From: Branchipolynoe longqiensis
Lineage: Eukaryota; Annelida; Polychaeta; Phyllodocida; Polynoidae
Direction of reading: 5' to 3'
Length of the DNA: 64,000 nucleotides
Assembly: GCA_030323885.1 (NCBI GenBank)
Contig: CM059186.1
Location: forward strand, 21,774,849 to 21,838,848
The notes beneath the pieces are model-generated. The model saw nothing but the letters and a program-made list of their open reading frames with translations, was not told where the DNA came from and did no database searches. A program made the position numbers and the translations under genes. This document shows positions 20,583 through 31,383 of this stretch, one piece after another. The first letter of the stretch is position 1. Each line of letters starts with the position of its first letter.

Positions 20583-20745
20583 CTGTAACTTCTGCTCTCT
20601 CGTCCTCACCCTCCACACACCATCTTTGTATGTCAAACAAAAAAAATGGTACTAGGAATAAGTACGCCTAATAAGAAGGTCATATTGATAAATAAAGCAC
20701 ATATGCCATCATAATAATGTCTATATCTATAAGAAGTCTAGCTAT
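20583..20745. other. no gene seen
   Basis: Short mixed sequence. Nothing supported. Confidence 0.5.
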
Positions 20746-20759
20746 ATATATATAATGGG

Positions 20760-20950
20760 AACAAATCCTCTGGTGTGACTGATACTTGTCGACACCCGTT
20801 GGAGGGGAGGTGGGCTGCAGGTGGCGCCACCAGTCAAGTGTGGAGTCTTACGGAGAATAACAATGGAAATAACTATAATATAACAATAATATAATATATA
20901 ATGGAAAAATTCCCTTCATATTTTTATACTCGCATAATTCATTATAATCA
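20760..20950 (-). mobile_element. TIR-L dispersed element
   Basis: Contains ACACCCGTTGGAGGGGAGGT, CAGGTGGCGCCACCAGTC and TTTTTATACTCGCATAATTC. Same unit inverted at 22012-22185; a relative at 53920-54050. It starts and ends in TA-rich DNA, but terminal inverted repeats are not clear. Confidence 0.6.
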
Positions 20951-20969
20951 CATATACATATATATGCGC

Positions 20970-21200
20970 ATATGCGTATATAATTTAGATGAACATAGCA
21001 TGCATAGTAATCCGCTCAGGATTGCTGCAGGCAAGAAAGCAATTTTCGCTTTATGTTGCTCGGTGTCTATATAAGAAGTTCAATGAAATATATATGTATA
21101 TATATACATATATCACGTGGTACCTATTTAGCATACCTAGTGGTAATTAACACATATAGGTGAACATAGCACGCATACTAATCCGCTCAGAATTGGTGCA
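20970..21200. repeat. imperfect tandem duplication
   Basis: GAACATAGCATGCATAGTAA...TCCGCTCAGGATT at 20990 recurs as GAACATAGCACGCATACTAA...TCCGCTCAGAATT at 21163 (period about 172). Confidence 0.6.
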
Positions 21201-21450
21201 GGGAAGAAAGAAGTTTGCATCGGGGTGAAAAAAACAATCCAATCAGTATTATGCATTAATTCATATAGAGTCACGCTTCATCCAAATAAAAAACAAAGAA
21301 ACAACAAAAGCCGCCAATTAGGAGCTAAATATGTGTGACCCAATTTCTAGCTGACTAATAATACTGGGTCACAAACTGGGTCAGTTAGAGAATATTCCCT
21401 GTCACGTGTCTGCTGTGGGAGTCAGAAGATGCTGGCTCTTCCCCTGGAAA
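21201..21450. other. no gene seen
   Basis: AT-rich; includes CTGGGTCACAAACTGGGTCA. Nothing recognised. Confidence 0.5.
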
Positions 21451-21960
21451 GGTTAACTGATTGGTTGGTTGTTCGAAATTTATGTCCTGGCAATGTCTAA
21501 AGCCATATCAGGACAGGTGGCCGAATAGGTAGAGCGCAGGCCTCCCATGCGGGAGATCGGGAGTTCGATTCCCTGTCTAGTCAAAACAAGAACTTACACA
21601 ATTTATACTTGTCGCTTCCTAGCCTGGTGCTCAGCATTAATAAGATAGGGCAAGGACTGGTTAGCTCAGTGTCAGGATAATGTGACTGAGTGGGACATCG
21701 GGTCATGGTGCTGGTGGCCTGATTTCCCGCTGGGGCGGCACTAAAAAGTTGCCATGAGTGCGCACTGTCACACGTCGATCGGTACCCGTCCTGACATGGC
21801 CTTCCTGGGTGGCTCAGTTTCAGGATAATGTGACTGAGTGGGATATCAGGTCATAGTTCTGGCGGCTTGGTGTCCCAGTCAGGGAGCACTATGAAGTCGC
21901 CATGAATGTGCACTCTCACAAAGCGGTATCCGTCCTGATATAACCTTAGATGTTGCTAGT
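21451..21960 (+). repeat. clustered SINE-3 copies
   Basis: A short inverted SINE-3 tail (21455-21512), then a full plus-strand copy (head 21513-21585 with GAGTTCGATTCCCTG; tail to about 21805), then a second 3' part (about 21806-21955: CAGTTTCAGGATAATGTGAC to GATATAACCTTAGATGTTGC). Confidence 0.75.
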
Positions 21961-21979
21961 TTGTAAAGCTCAACAAAAT

Positions 21980-22205
21980 AAAGAAATATATATATATACA
22001 TATATATATATATATGTGATGCATAAAGCATTATGCGAGTATAAAAATATGAAGGGAATTGTTTCCATTATATATTATCATTATTACCATTGTTATACTC
22101 CGTACTTGACATGTGGCGCCATCTGTGACCTACCTCCCCTCCAACGGGTGTCGAAAAGTGTCAGTCGCACCGAATGATAAAAAAAAAATATATATATATA
22201 TATAG
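21980..22205 (+). mobile_element. TA run plus TIR-L copy
   Basis: GTGATGCATAAAGCATTATG, GAGTATAAAAATATGAAGGG, TGTGGCGCCATCTGTGACC and CCTCCAACGGGTGTCGA. Inverted relative to 20760-20950. Confidence 0.6.
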
Positions 22206-22680
22206 TTAGCTTTCATTACTGCAACCAGATGTTGCAATGATGTAACGCTCCAAAAACCAACCAAACTGATATGGCCTTAGGACGCCCCCCCCCCCCCTCC
22301 CCTCGCACCTCTCTCCCCGGATAAACAGATAAAAAAAGATTAGGAGATTTAGGCTGGAATGGCAGAAATGCAGGGCTGGAATCTCCTCACTCCAGACTGA
22401 GTGTCCTAAATGTGTGCAAAACCTGCCATGACATAAGAAACAGGTAATTACTCCACACCGAAACACGGCATGCGCCACCAGAATGACATCAAAACACACA
22501 CACACAACCCAGCTCTTAATCCGTGAGTAAGTGAGCACGGTTTATGTCCTTGCAAAAGTTGAGGTCATAGCAGCATTACTAAGTCACTCATCAGCAGTGG
22601 ACACTCCATGGAGTCTTGATAGTGCGTCTTTAATAATTTGTGGCTGCATGCCAGTTACAGCCAAGTGCAATATGCCATTG
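22206..22680. other. no gene seen
   Basis: Contains a C-run (22286-22300) and CA repeats (22494-22506). No recognised gene. Confidence 0.55.
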
Positions 22681-23190
22681 CTAGGTTTGTTTTGTTTGTT
22701 TGTTTGAGTTTTACGTCCTGGCAACATCTAAGGTCATATGCCGACACGGCGTAAAGCAACCACCAATCAATCAATCAATCTAAGGTCATATCAGGACAGG
22801 TACCGACTGTGTGCACTCATAGGGACTTAATAGTGCTGCCCCACTGAGAGCCCAGGCCGTCAGCACCATGACCTGATATCCCACTCAGTCACATTTTCTG
22901 GATACTGTTTTTTTTTTTTTTTTTTTTTGAGTTTTACGTCCTAGCAACATCTAAGGTCACGTAAGGACAGATACAGACGTGTGACAGTGCGCAGTCATGG
23001 CGACTTTAAAGTGCTGCTCCATTGGAAGACCAGGCCGCCAGCACCATGACCCAATTTCCCACTCAATCATATTATCCTGATACTGAGCTAACCAGTCCTC
23101 GCCCTATCCTAATAATGCCGAGCGTCAGCCTAGATAGCGACAAGTATCAATTTTGTAAGTCAGTATTGTAAGTGCTCCACTGCGACTTAA
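22681..23190 (-). repeat. broken SINE-3 series
   Basis: Three partial minus-strand SINE-3 pieces: 22700-22738, 22777-22905 and 22928-23160. They are separated by CGGCGTAAAGCAACCACC plus AATC repeats and by a T20 run (22911-22928). Confidence 0.7.
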
Positions 23191-23440
23191 AACTCTCCCA
23201 AAACAACAGCTATTCAATAAAGACCCATAGTTTTCCACCTGCGCAGGGCAATCCGCTAAACGCCCTCAGCAACCAGCTCAGATGAGCAGAGCCTATTCAT
23301 GACTCACTCGTATAATCTGCACTGTAATCTACCCCAATTGCCACCCCTTCCACCTGCCTTACTGTCCTACCTCTCCCCACCCACCTTCTTCCCCACCCAC
23401 CCACCCCTACTCACGCATTGGATATGATTTGTATTATTGT
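23191..23440. other. no gene seen
   Basis: Includes a C-rich stretch 23370-23410. Nothing recognised. Confidence 0.5.
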
Positions 23441-23995
23441 CTGTTTGTTGTTGCTTATGTCATAGCAACATCTAAGGGCCATATCAGTTTCTTTTATTTA
23501 ACGACGCCTCTAGAGCACATTTATTTTTATCATTGGCTATTGGACGTCTAACATATGGTCATTCTGACATATTTCTTTGGAGAAGAAAACCCGCTACCAC
23601 TACATAGGCTACTTCTGATAAGCAGCAACAGTTCTTTTATATGCACTTTCGCACTGACAGGACAGCACATACTACATACAGCCTTTGATGAACTGTTGTG
23701 CACCACTGGTTGGGGTACCCACTGGTGACAGTGCACACTCAAGGTGACTTTACAGTGCTGCCCCACTGGGAGACCAGGCCACCAGCACCATGACCTGATA
23801 TCCCACTCAATCCATTGTCACTCACTCCATTGTCCTCACACTGAGCTGACCAGTCCTTGTTCGAGTCCCAGGCGAGGAAGCAACAAGTATCGATTTAGTA
23901 AATCATTGGTTTGACTCGGCCGGGAATCAAACTCCTGACCTTCCGCACGGGAAGCCTACGCTCTTAGTCTTATCGATTCGGCCACTGATTTGTAT
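23441..23995 (-). repeat. SINE-3 interrupted by SINE-1
   Basis: SINE-3 tail (23450-23486), then SINE-1 in minus orientation (23488-23712: TTTATTTAACGACGCCTCTA to TTTGATGAACTGTTGTG). SINE-3 then resumes (GTGACAGTGCACACTCAAGG at 23725) and ends in its head (23925-23990, CGGCCGGGAATCAAAC). Confidence 0.75.
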
Positions 23996-24355
23996 GAAGC
24001 AGAGACATACCTTCTAAGGTTAGGATGACCGACAGTCATGGTGGTCCCCATTGTGATATGGTGACCTAGTTATCGGATATCGACAATCACAACAGCATAA
24101 GGTTAAGTATTTGCTGACGGATAGGGTGAGGGGGAATGGGGGTGGGTGGGCACAGTTGAAAGGTAAACAAATAGGATTTCATCGATTAATACTATCACCA
24201 ACCGGTGTATGCATACATACAGAGATCACAGATGTATGTACTGACGCATCATTCTAATCGCTCATTCCCTACTGATTCAAGAGGCTCTAGAAATCCTATA
24301 TGTCAGGATGCCAATGGAACCTCATATTCCCAAGGTCTGAACAAATTCAAGCACA
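23996..24355. other. no gene seen
   Basis: Mixed sequence. No recognised feature. Confidence 0.5.
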
Positions 24356-24823
24356 TGTAAAGCCCTGGTCACATACATGTTAGTAAGCGTAGTTGAACGT
24401 AGTTGAACGTAGGATAGATTAACGTGGGTCAAACGTGGTGTAAGTACATTAAACTACGGTAAAAAACGTTAAGGTACGGCAGGTTTTGGTACGGATAAAG
24501 ACATTATGGCACGGATGCCAGTACGTTCAACTAGGTTCAACTAGGTTCAACTACGTTCAACATACCTTAGCCTCCACTATGGTCAACTATGTTCAACTAT
24601 GTCCAACTATGCTAAAGTATACTAAAGTATGCTAGAGTATGCTAGAGCACACTAGAGTATGCTAGAATATGCTAGAGTACATTAAGAGTACAAAGACTTT
24701 GCCACAGTATGTTAGCCTCTAACGTAGTGCTCTTTTGAACGTGTTCAAAGATTAAATCGGAACCAACGGCCCATACACATTATTACCAAGTTAGCATGAC
24801 AGAGAAGTATGGATGGATGCTGG

Positions 24824-24927
24824 TACGTTCAACTACGTTCAACTACGTTCAACTACGTTCAACTACGTTCAACTACGTTCAACTACGTTCAACTACGTTC
24901 AACTACGTTCAACTACGTTCAACTACA
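24824..24927. repeat. TTCAACTACG 10-bp tandem array
   Basis: Ten head-to-tail copies of ACGTTCAACT inside TIR-6a. Confidence 0.95.
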
Positions 24928-24965
24928 TTAGCCTCCACTACATACGTTCAACTACGTCCACTAAA

Positions 24966-25633
24966 GGGGCTGTCACATTACGACACATCGCGCCGATGTA
25001 TGTGAATTTTGCCCACTACGTCGGGATACATCATTATGCGTTACTCATTTGTTGAGATAAGGTGTCACACATCAGGGGGTCAGCAAAGTTTTGTGCATGC
25101 ACAAAACTGTTGACATACGACAATGTTCGACAACGTGTGGATTTTACGGTGGCCGTACGTTATATATAGGTTAGGCGTACCTCAATGTAGATTAATCATA
25201 TGTTAGACAAACATTGTTCACTATGTTGACCTACGTTAAAGGCAATGGGAACATACAGTCCGCATACTGACAACGTATGGATAACGTAGGTCTAAGGTAC
25301 GTCTAATGTACATCTAATGTACGTTTAGCATTTCTCCAGCATGTCTTGACATATGTAAACATATGAGGCGTAGTTCTGGCGATCAAATACTGTATATAAC
25401 GTTCGACAGCATTCTGTGAATGTACCGTGAGCGTAATTCGAGCTGTTTTTTCACCTGGAAGCACGTTAGTCATACATTGGTCATATGTTAGCCATAAGCT
25501 ATGTATACGGTATGTATACGTCCAACTTTGCTCCCCCCCCCCAGTGCCGAAAAGTTTGATGCTTCTCGATGTAAAAAAGTGATTTTACATGTTGGCCGCG
25601 GGCTTGCGGGATGCGTCATAATGTGACAGGGCC
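24966..25633. mobile_element. TIR-6b inner element
   Basis: Ends GGGGCTGTCACATTACGACA and TCATAATGTGACAGGGCC, an inverted match of about 18 bp close to that of the paired elements at 34.7-36.2 kb. About 670 bp, same length class as those. No ORF. Confidence 0.65.
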
Positions 25634-25659
25634 TGTACGTGTATGTAACCGGGCCTTAA

Positions 25660-25940
25660 GGAACTGGTGTTTCCCAACTCATCTCCAACTTGGGAACTGG
25701 TGTTTCCGATGTGATATTAGCCACATAAATCTCATTTGCTGTGATACCTATGCTTATCCTTATCTTCTTCCCTTCCTCCTTTTAACAGATTCGGCCTGTC
25801 TATGTACGACCTGTCATAATTATAGTGGTCACACAGTCAGGACTGACTATACCGATACTGACTCCAAAATTTATCGAGTCTGTTTTTCAATGCACTTATT
25901 GATGGAGCCTTGAATATTTTTGGTGGAAGCTTATTCCATG
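25660..25940. other. no gene seen
   Basis: Contains a short direct repeat GGAACTGGTGTTTCC (25661 and 25692). Otherwise unrecognised. Confidence 0.5.
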
Positions 25941-25942
25941 GC

Positions 25943-26663
25943 TAAAGCTAAGATTCCATGTTCGCGGCATGCGGCATGCGGCATGCAGCTTGCGGCATGC
26001 GGCATGCACCTTGCGGCATGCGGCATGCGGCTTGCGGCATGCGAATGTGGCGATTTTCAGTCTTTCTTGCTCTAAATTTGTGAAGGAAAGTCAAAGTTGC
26101 CTGTTTCTCTATGGGAAATAGATAGCGTTCGCATCCACATTCATCGGTCCATAGATCGATTCACTTGCCGCATTCGCATTATCATTTACATCCGGACATA
26201 CAGAAACACCACTGGGCATTTACATGCTTTTCCATTTTTTGTCGCATTTGCATTTGCATACCGCATACAACGTATAGCTAAGATTCCATATATGTGGCAT
26301 GCGATATGCGGTATGCGGTATGCGAATGTGAATGCAGCAAAAAATGGAAAAGCATGTAGCCACACAGTAGTGCTTCCATATGTCCAAATGCAAATGCAAA
26401 TGCAAATGCGAATGCGAATGTGAATGCACATGTGAATGCGAATCCGGCAAGTCGATTGGTACGAGCACCGATCGGTGCGAATGCGGATGCCAATGCTGCT
26501 TCATTTGTCATTGGAAACAACAGGAACTTTGACTTTCCTTCACCAATATGTAGAAAGAAAGACCGAAAATCGCATCAATATCTATGCCGCATGCCGCATT
26601 CACATTGGCATGCCACATGCAGCATACCACGTATATGGAATCTTATTCTTACTCTTAGCTTTA
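25943..26663. mobile_element. TIR-8 element built of GCATGC/GAATGC words
   Basis: Left end TAAAGCTAAGATTCCATG, right end CATATGGAATCTTA ...CTTAGCTTTA in inverted order. Inside are many ATGC-phased hexamers: GCGGCATGC repeats (25970-26042), AAATGC/GAATGC runs (26385-26440), and a second internal copy of the end motif (AGCTAAGATTCCATATATG at 26276-26294). Non-coding. Confidence 0.65.
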
Positions 26664-27515
26664 GCTTAAGGGGGTCAGTGAGGAATTTGCAGGTAGAGGG
26701 CGCTGCTTAGAACACTATGACGTTGAGATATACTGACATGTGTCATCATAAACAACAGCGCCGTGCATTAGTTAATTAGGGGAATTAACGCCTGGTGCGG
26801 GGTGTAGTGTTGTAGCGTATTCATCCTGGCCACGTCACGTCACCTAGTCACATGACATGGCTTCGTCGGGTCCAGTTCCTTACCTTATTTGGGCATACAC
26901 TACACGGGGAGGCAACGCGTAATGGCACATGTGCTTAAGGGGGTCAGTGAGGAGTTTGCAGGCAGAGGGCGCTGCTTAGAACGCTATGACGTTGAGATAT
27001 ACTGACATGTGTCATCATAAACAAGAGCGCCGTGCATTTGTTAATTAGGGGAATTAACGCCTGGTGCGGGGTGTAGTGTTGTAGTGTATTCATCCTGGCC
27101 ACGTCACGTCACCTAGTCACATGACATGGCTTCGTCGGGTCCAGTTCCTTACCTTATTTGGGCATACACTACACGGGGAGGCAACGCGTAATGGCACATG
27201 TGCTTAAGGGGGTCAGTGAGGAGTTTACAGGTAGAGGGCGCTGTTTAGAATGCTATGACGTTAAGATATACTGACATGTGTCATCATAAACAAGAGCGCC
27301 GTGCATTAGTTAATTAGGGGAATTAACCCGTGGTGCGGGGAGGCAACGCGTAATGGCACATGTGCTTAAGGGGGTCAGTGAGGAGTTTACAGATAGAGGG
27401 CACTGTTTAGAATGCCATGACGTTAAGATATACTGACCTGTGTCATCATAAACAACAGCGCCATGCATTATTAGTTAATTAGGGCGTGGTACGGGCAGCC
27501 AACGTGTAATGGCAC
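26664..27515. repeat. about 270-bp tandem repeat, four units
   Basis: Units start at GGGGGTCAGTGAGGA near 26668, 26938, 27208 and 27371. The first two are full (about 270 bp, including CACGTCACGTCACCTAGTCA). The last two lack about 110 bp in the middle. Begins exactly at the right end of TIR-8. Confidence 0.9.
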
Positions 27516-27668
27516 ATAATTTATGCGCATAATTGACTATGTTCTATGGAAAATGTCTCATAGAGGATTTCTACCACAAATACACCCCCTGGTGGGAATG
27601 CAAAGAACTAATGTTATGGACATCAGCTCAATGTGCATGCTTTGTGAAAAAGGTCTTTAGTCCTGCCC

Positions 27669-28032
27669 TTAAAGCTGCATAGTCCGATGAAAATATCCAA
27701 TTTTCAAAACCAAAACAATCATCTAAATGTGATTCTACATATCTAACTTAGATACTGGTGCACTTATTAAACATTTGTCACCATACAGAAGGGGATACCG
27801 AGGCAATTGAATAGAACCTGTTACTGCCGAAGCCTATGGGGTCAGAGTTTTGGTGTGCTTGCCAAAATTAATTTGATTAATTTTGCAAGGTTCCACTTCA
27901 AATATCTCAAAAGTTAGCCACTTAAAATAAAAGTTACTTCAAGCTAAAGTAAGGTAAATAATAACGATCAACCTAATGTATTTACCTCAGAAAATTTCAG
28001 AAACTCAAAACCATCGGACTATGCAACTTTAA
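27669..28032 (+). mobile_element. TIR-1 MITE, best-preserved copy
   Basis: TTAAAGCTGCATAGTCCGAT at the left and ATCGGACTATGCAACTTTAA at the right: inverted termini both ending in TTAA, compatible with a piggyBac-type TTAA target. About 360 bp. Interior blocks are those listed for 5706-6055. Confidence 0.85.
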
Positions 28033-28129
28033 TCCGGCGGTATTGCATAGAACATGCACTTTGTGTAAACTAAACATGCTTGACTTTGTAAGGCTGTGAA
28101 TGGTGGTAGTGCTCACCTGCTCACTGCTA

Positions 28130-28370
28130 TCACAATTATATATATAGATATATATACATGTATATAGATATATATATATCTATATATAAATATATATAGA
28201 TATATAATTATATATATATATGCTGTATGAAAGTTATACGAGTATAATAACGTGGAATATCCCTTACTTCCACGCTAGTTGGGAGTCCTACTCCAGCAGA
28301 GGGGGTGGGGGTGAAGGACCACTACAGAGCTTATTACTATCCATATATTTATATATATTAGGCAGTGTGC

Positions 28371-28428
<58 letters not shown>

Positions 28429-28460
28429 GTATATATATGCATGCACACTGCCTAATTATA
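28130..28460. repeat. AT microsatellites with an inverted-repeat hairpin
   Basis: TA-rich runs 28138-28222 and 28375-28438. The second lies between inverted arms TTAGGCAGTGTGCATATAC (28359) and GCATGCACACTGCCTAATTA (28438-28457). Confidence 0.8.
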
Positions 28461-28705
28461 TAGCAAGTAACCACAGGGTATCATGTACCACTTACTATAA
28501 CGAGCTGAGGCATGCTAGACCTTGTCTGATAGTGAATGGTGGTGATGTTAAGAGAGCCTGTGCACTGCTACGCAACAATATATGTGATGCATACCGTATT
28601 ATACAAGTAAAATTGTAGGGGAACATGTGTGTTATTATTATTCCTCCTTATGCGCTTTGGTGGAGTGCCCCCTCCCGCCCCTCGGTTGGGAGTGAATGTA
28701 TTCGC
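28461..28705. other. no gene seen
   Basis: 28461-28510 (ATCATG...ACTATAACGAGCTGAGG) recurs at 29350-29415, a minor dispersed repeat. No gene. Confidence 0.5.
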
Positions 28706-28836
28706 TGCCCCCCCCCCCCCCCCCCCCCCCCCCTACCCACCCCCCCACCCCCCACACCCACCCCACCACCACCACCACCACCACCACCCCACCCACCACC
28801 ACAACACCACACACCACCACCACCACCACCTCCCAC
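28706..28836. repeat. poly-C and CCA microsatellite
   Basis: A C-run of about 24 (28710-28733) followed by CCA/CCCA repeats. Confidence 0.95.
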
Positions 28837-28888
28837 CGTGTGCGCCTCACACGCAGAAGGAATGTTTCTGATATTTTCTTATTTATTT

Positions 28889-29333
28889 ACTGTACATACT
28901 GGAATATAAGTCAAGGAAATACCACTAAGAAATCTCCTATTCCGAGATCGTCTTATACTCACAATACCACCTGAGGGAGCATGGATGGCACCCAGGACAA
29001 GATCTTGTGGTAAGATGAGTCTGAGTCAGTGATGGTGACTCTGAAGACATTGACATTGATGCTGGTGTTGAATATTACAGTGAATCTTAATCATGAGCAG
29101 GTACTGCAGTTACTGGGGGAGTATGATGACGAGTCTGACTTTGAAGGTTTTTGAGTGATCAGTGGTGTTGTCATCTTGTTGAATATTTGTGCAAATGTAT
29201 GAATGAAGTTTAATTTGTCAGTAAATAAAATGAAGCTCGACGTACAGTCAGATTAGGCCTAATTCCAGCTATTTCCTTAAAAAATACCCCCCGACTTATA
29301 CTGGAAGTCAAATTATATTCGCATATATACGGT
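28889..29333 (+). pseudogene. pogo/Tigger-like transposon relic
   Basis: Inverted ends are imperfect: ACTGTACATACTGGAATATA at the left against ACCGTATATATGCGAATATA (reverse of the right end). A coding remnant reads DSEDIDIDAGVEYY (about 29038-29080) and, in another frame, LLGEYDDESDFEGF followed by TGA (about 29111-29155). An acidic ...DFEGF tail before a stop is what I know from pogo/Tigger-type transposases. CGACTTATACTGGAAGTCA near the right end is likewise Tigger-like. Heavily deleted and frameshifted. Confidence 0.45.
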
Positions 29334-29530
29334 ATATATTATCATATTCGCAAACTGTCTAATTATATAAGAACAACTAACCACAAGGTATCATGAACTA
29401 TAACGAGCTGAGGTTTTTCCAACTGTCCTTATCTGTGCATAAAGCCGTCACAAGTGACATGCCTACAAAGCACACCCTCAGGCTCTACACAAACACCTGC
29501 GTAGGTCACAGCGCAGAGTGAGTCGGGTAA
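29334..29530. other. no gene seen
   Basis: Includes the small dispersed repeat at 29350-29415. Otherwise nothing. Confidence 0.5.
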
Positions 29531-29534
29531 CACT

Positions 29535-30205
29535 TGTTGTTGGAGGTTTACGTCCTGGCAACATCTAAGGTCATATCAGGATGGGTACCGACTTGTGACA
29601 GTGCACATTCATGGCGACTTTAGAGTGCTGCCCCACTGGGAAACCAGACTACCAGCACCATGACCTGATATCCTACTAACAAAAATGTTTGTTTTATTTA
29701 ACGACGCCTCTAGAGCACATTGATTTTCATCATCGGCTATTGGACGTCAAACATTTGGTCATTCTGACACATTTCTTTAGAGGAAACCTGCTACTGCCAC
29801 ATAGGCTACTCTTTCCGATAAGCAGCAAGGGGTCTTTTATATGTACTTTCCCACAGACAGGACAGCACATACCACAGCCTTGATGAACCAGTTGTGAACC
29901 ACTGGTTGGAACGGAAAATAGTGAGTGGGAACTCAGTCACATTATCCTGACAGTGCTCCCCCACTGGGAGACCAGACCGCCAGCATGACCTGGGAGACCA
30001 TGACCTGATATCCCACTCAGTCACAGTATCCTGACACTGAACCAGCCTATCCTAATAATGCCGAGCGCCTGGCTAGGAAGCGACAAGTATAACATTTTAA
30101 GTCAATGGTTTGACTCGACCAGGGTTCAAACCAATGATCCCATGGTCTACCAACACGGGAGATGGATGCTCTAATTCATTCGGCCATCCCGTCTTGTCTT
30201 TACGC
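29535..30205 (-). repeat. SINE-3 interrupted by SINE-1
   Basis: SINE-3 minus copy begins at 29540 (GTTTACGTCCTGGCAACATC). It is broken at about 29685 by SINE-1 (29686-29920, TTTATTTAACGACGCCTCTA to GAACCACTGGTTGGAACGG), resumes with CAGTCACATTATCCTGAC, and ends in its head (about 30120-30200, CATTCGGCCATCCCGTC). Confidence 0.8.
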
Positions 30206-30876
30206 ATAATAAGAATAAGCTATAGAAGAAGTACAATTTGTGAGATTCGATCATAATAGAATCGTGCTATATAAAGCAAGAAACAAAAGTTACTATATAT
30301 TAGACATGAAGCAACATGGTGTTTGATCGGATGAATATACTATGATCTAATTCTTAAGCAATTGTTGTTGGCTGTTTTTTTCGGGGGGGGGGGGCGGGAG
30401 TGTGGAGGGGGGGGGGGGCTGTATTCTGATGGCAACACTTATATCAGCTCAGACAGATATAGTGGACACAGTTTCATTTAAAAAAAAGGAATAAATGCTT
30501 CAATGTGAATGGAGGGACATATCACTTAGGAGGTTCCCTTTAGGGGAGGGGGGGGGGGTATCCTGACGGGACTTCCATTTTCTCTTATCTCCATAACTGA
30601 CATGAATGGCTCTCTGCTCAGGAGCTTTCAGCTCACTGAATAGAGATGTCCGATTATTAGATGTGAATGTGAATACAGAGCCCTAAGCGGTAACGCAGCG
30701 ACACCTGAATGGACATCTCTCCCAGAGTGACTTCAACCAACTGACAGTAAGCACAAAGACAACAAAGGACATGCTTTTTGGTTCAAGGGCCATATCTGTG
30801 AGAATGCATTGACACCCGCTCATTATTGTTATTGTTATTATTATTATTGTTATTTTGTTGTTGTTACATTTATCGA
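30206..30876. other. no gene seen
   Basis: G-runs at 30386-30418 and 30546-30558; ATT/GTT triplets at 30820-30865. No gene recognised. Confidence 0.5.
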
Positions 30877-31091
30877 TTAACCCTTTGGAGCCAGGAGCAC
30901 TCAAGTGTGCCCGCAAGTTCCACAAGGTTACGGCTAAGGTGAATTGCTTTTCTAGATATTCTTTCATAATAATTTGTAGATCATATCAGAAATACAGTGC
31001 TACCCGATTGCACGTGCATTAAGGCACACTTGAACTGTAAGCGCGTGAAATCCATAGACACACCCAAGCACTCCTGGCCCCAAAGGGTTAA
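30877..31091. mobile_element. TIR-10: piggyBac-like MITE with TTAA target duplication
   Basis: TTAA at 30877-30880 and again at 31088-31091. Inside these, CCCTTTGGAGCCAGGAGCAC and the inverted GCACTCCTGGCCCCAAAGGG. CCCTTTG ends with TTAA duplication are characteristic of piggyBac. 207 bp, no ORF. Confidence 0.8.
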
Positions 31092-31383
31092 GTATGGGAA
31101 TTGTAAAAATTGCGAACAATATGGGTGTTCTGAGTTCCGCTGGTCCCTCAGGAATGACTGAAGCTGGGACCTGGCATGTTGGGTCACAGCGACAGCTTGT
31201 ATTAGTGGAAGGTGGGAGGAAGTGGTGGATACACATACGTCGCGATATACAAAGTGGGACGCTAGCTAATACAAATATTTTGTCTAGGATAATTTCACTG
31301 TAATGTACATATGTATATTAGAAAAAAATGTATGGCAAGAATCTTACAAAGTTTGGCCATCACTCTAAGGCCGTCCGTCCATT
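31092..31383. other. no gene seen
   Basis: Nothing recognised. Confidence 0.5.

Larger units (their letters stand above)
24360..25658. mobile_element. TIR-6a: Harbinger-like element with ACG-rich interior, nested TIR-6b
   Basis: Left end AGCCCTGGTCACATACATG, right end GTGTATGTAACCGGGCCT: inverted termini of about 20 bp flanked by TAA on both sides (24358-24360 region and 25657-25659), the TWA target duplication of PIF/Harbinger. The left half is built from short ACGTTCAACT-like words. A second TIR unit lies at 24966-25633. No transposase ORF. Confidence 0.65.

Noticed and set aside
19799..20671. 290-aa Pro/Ser/Leu-rich open frame
   Set aside because: Pyrimidine tract; multiple frames open on both strands.
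26097..26710. overlapping small ORFs rich in His/Arg/Ala (about 80-108 aa)
   Set aside because: Generated by the ATGC-phased hexamers of TIR-8 on both strands.
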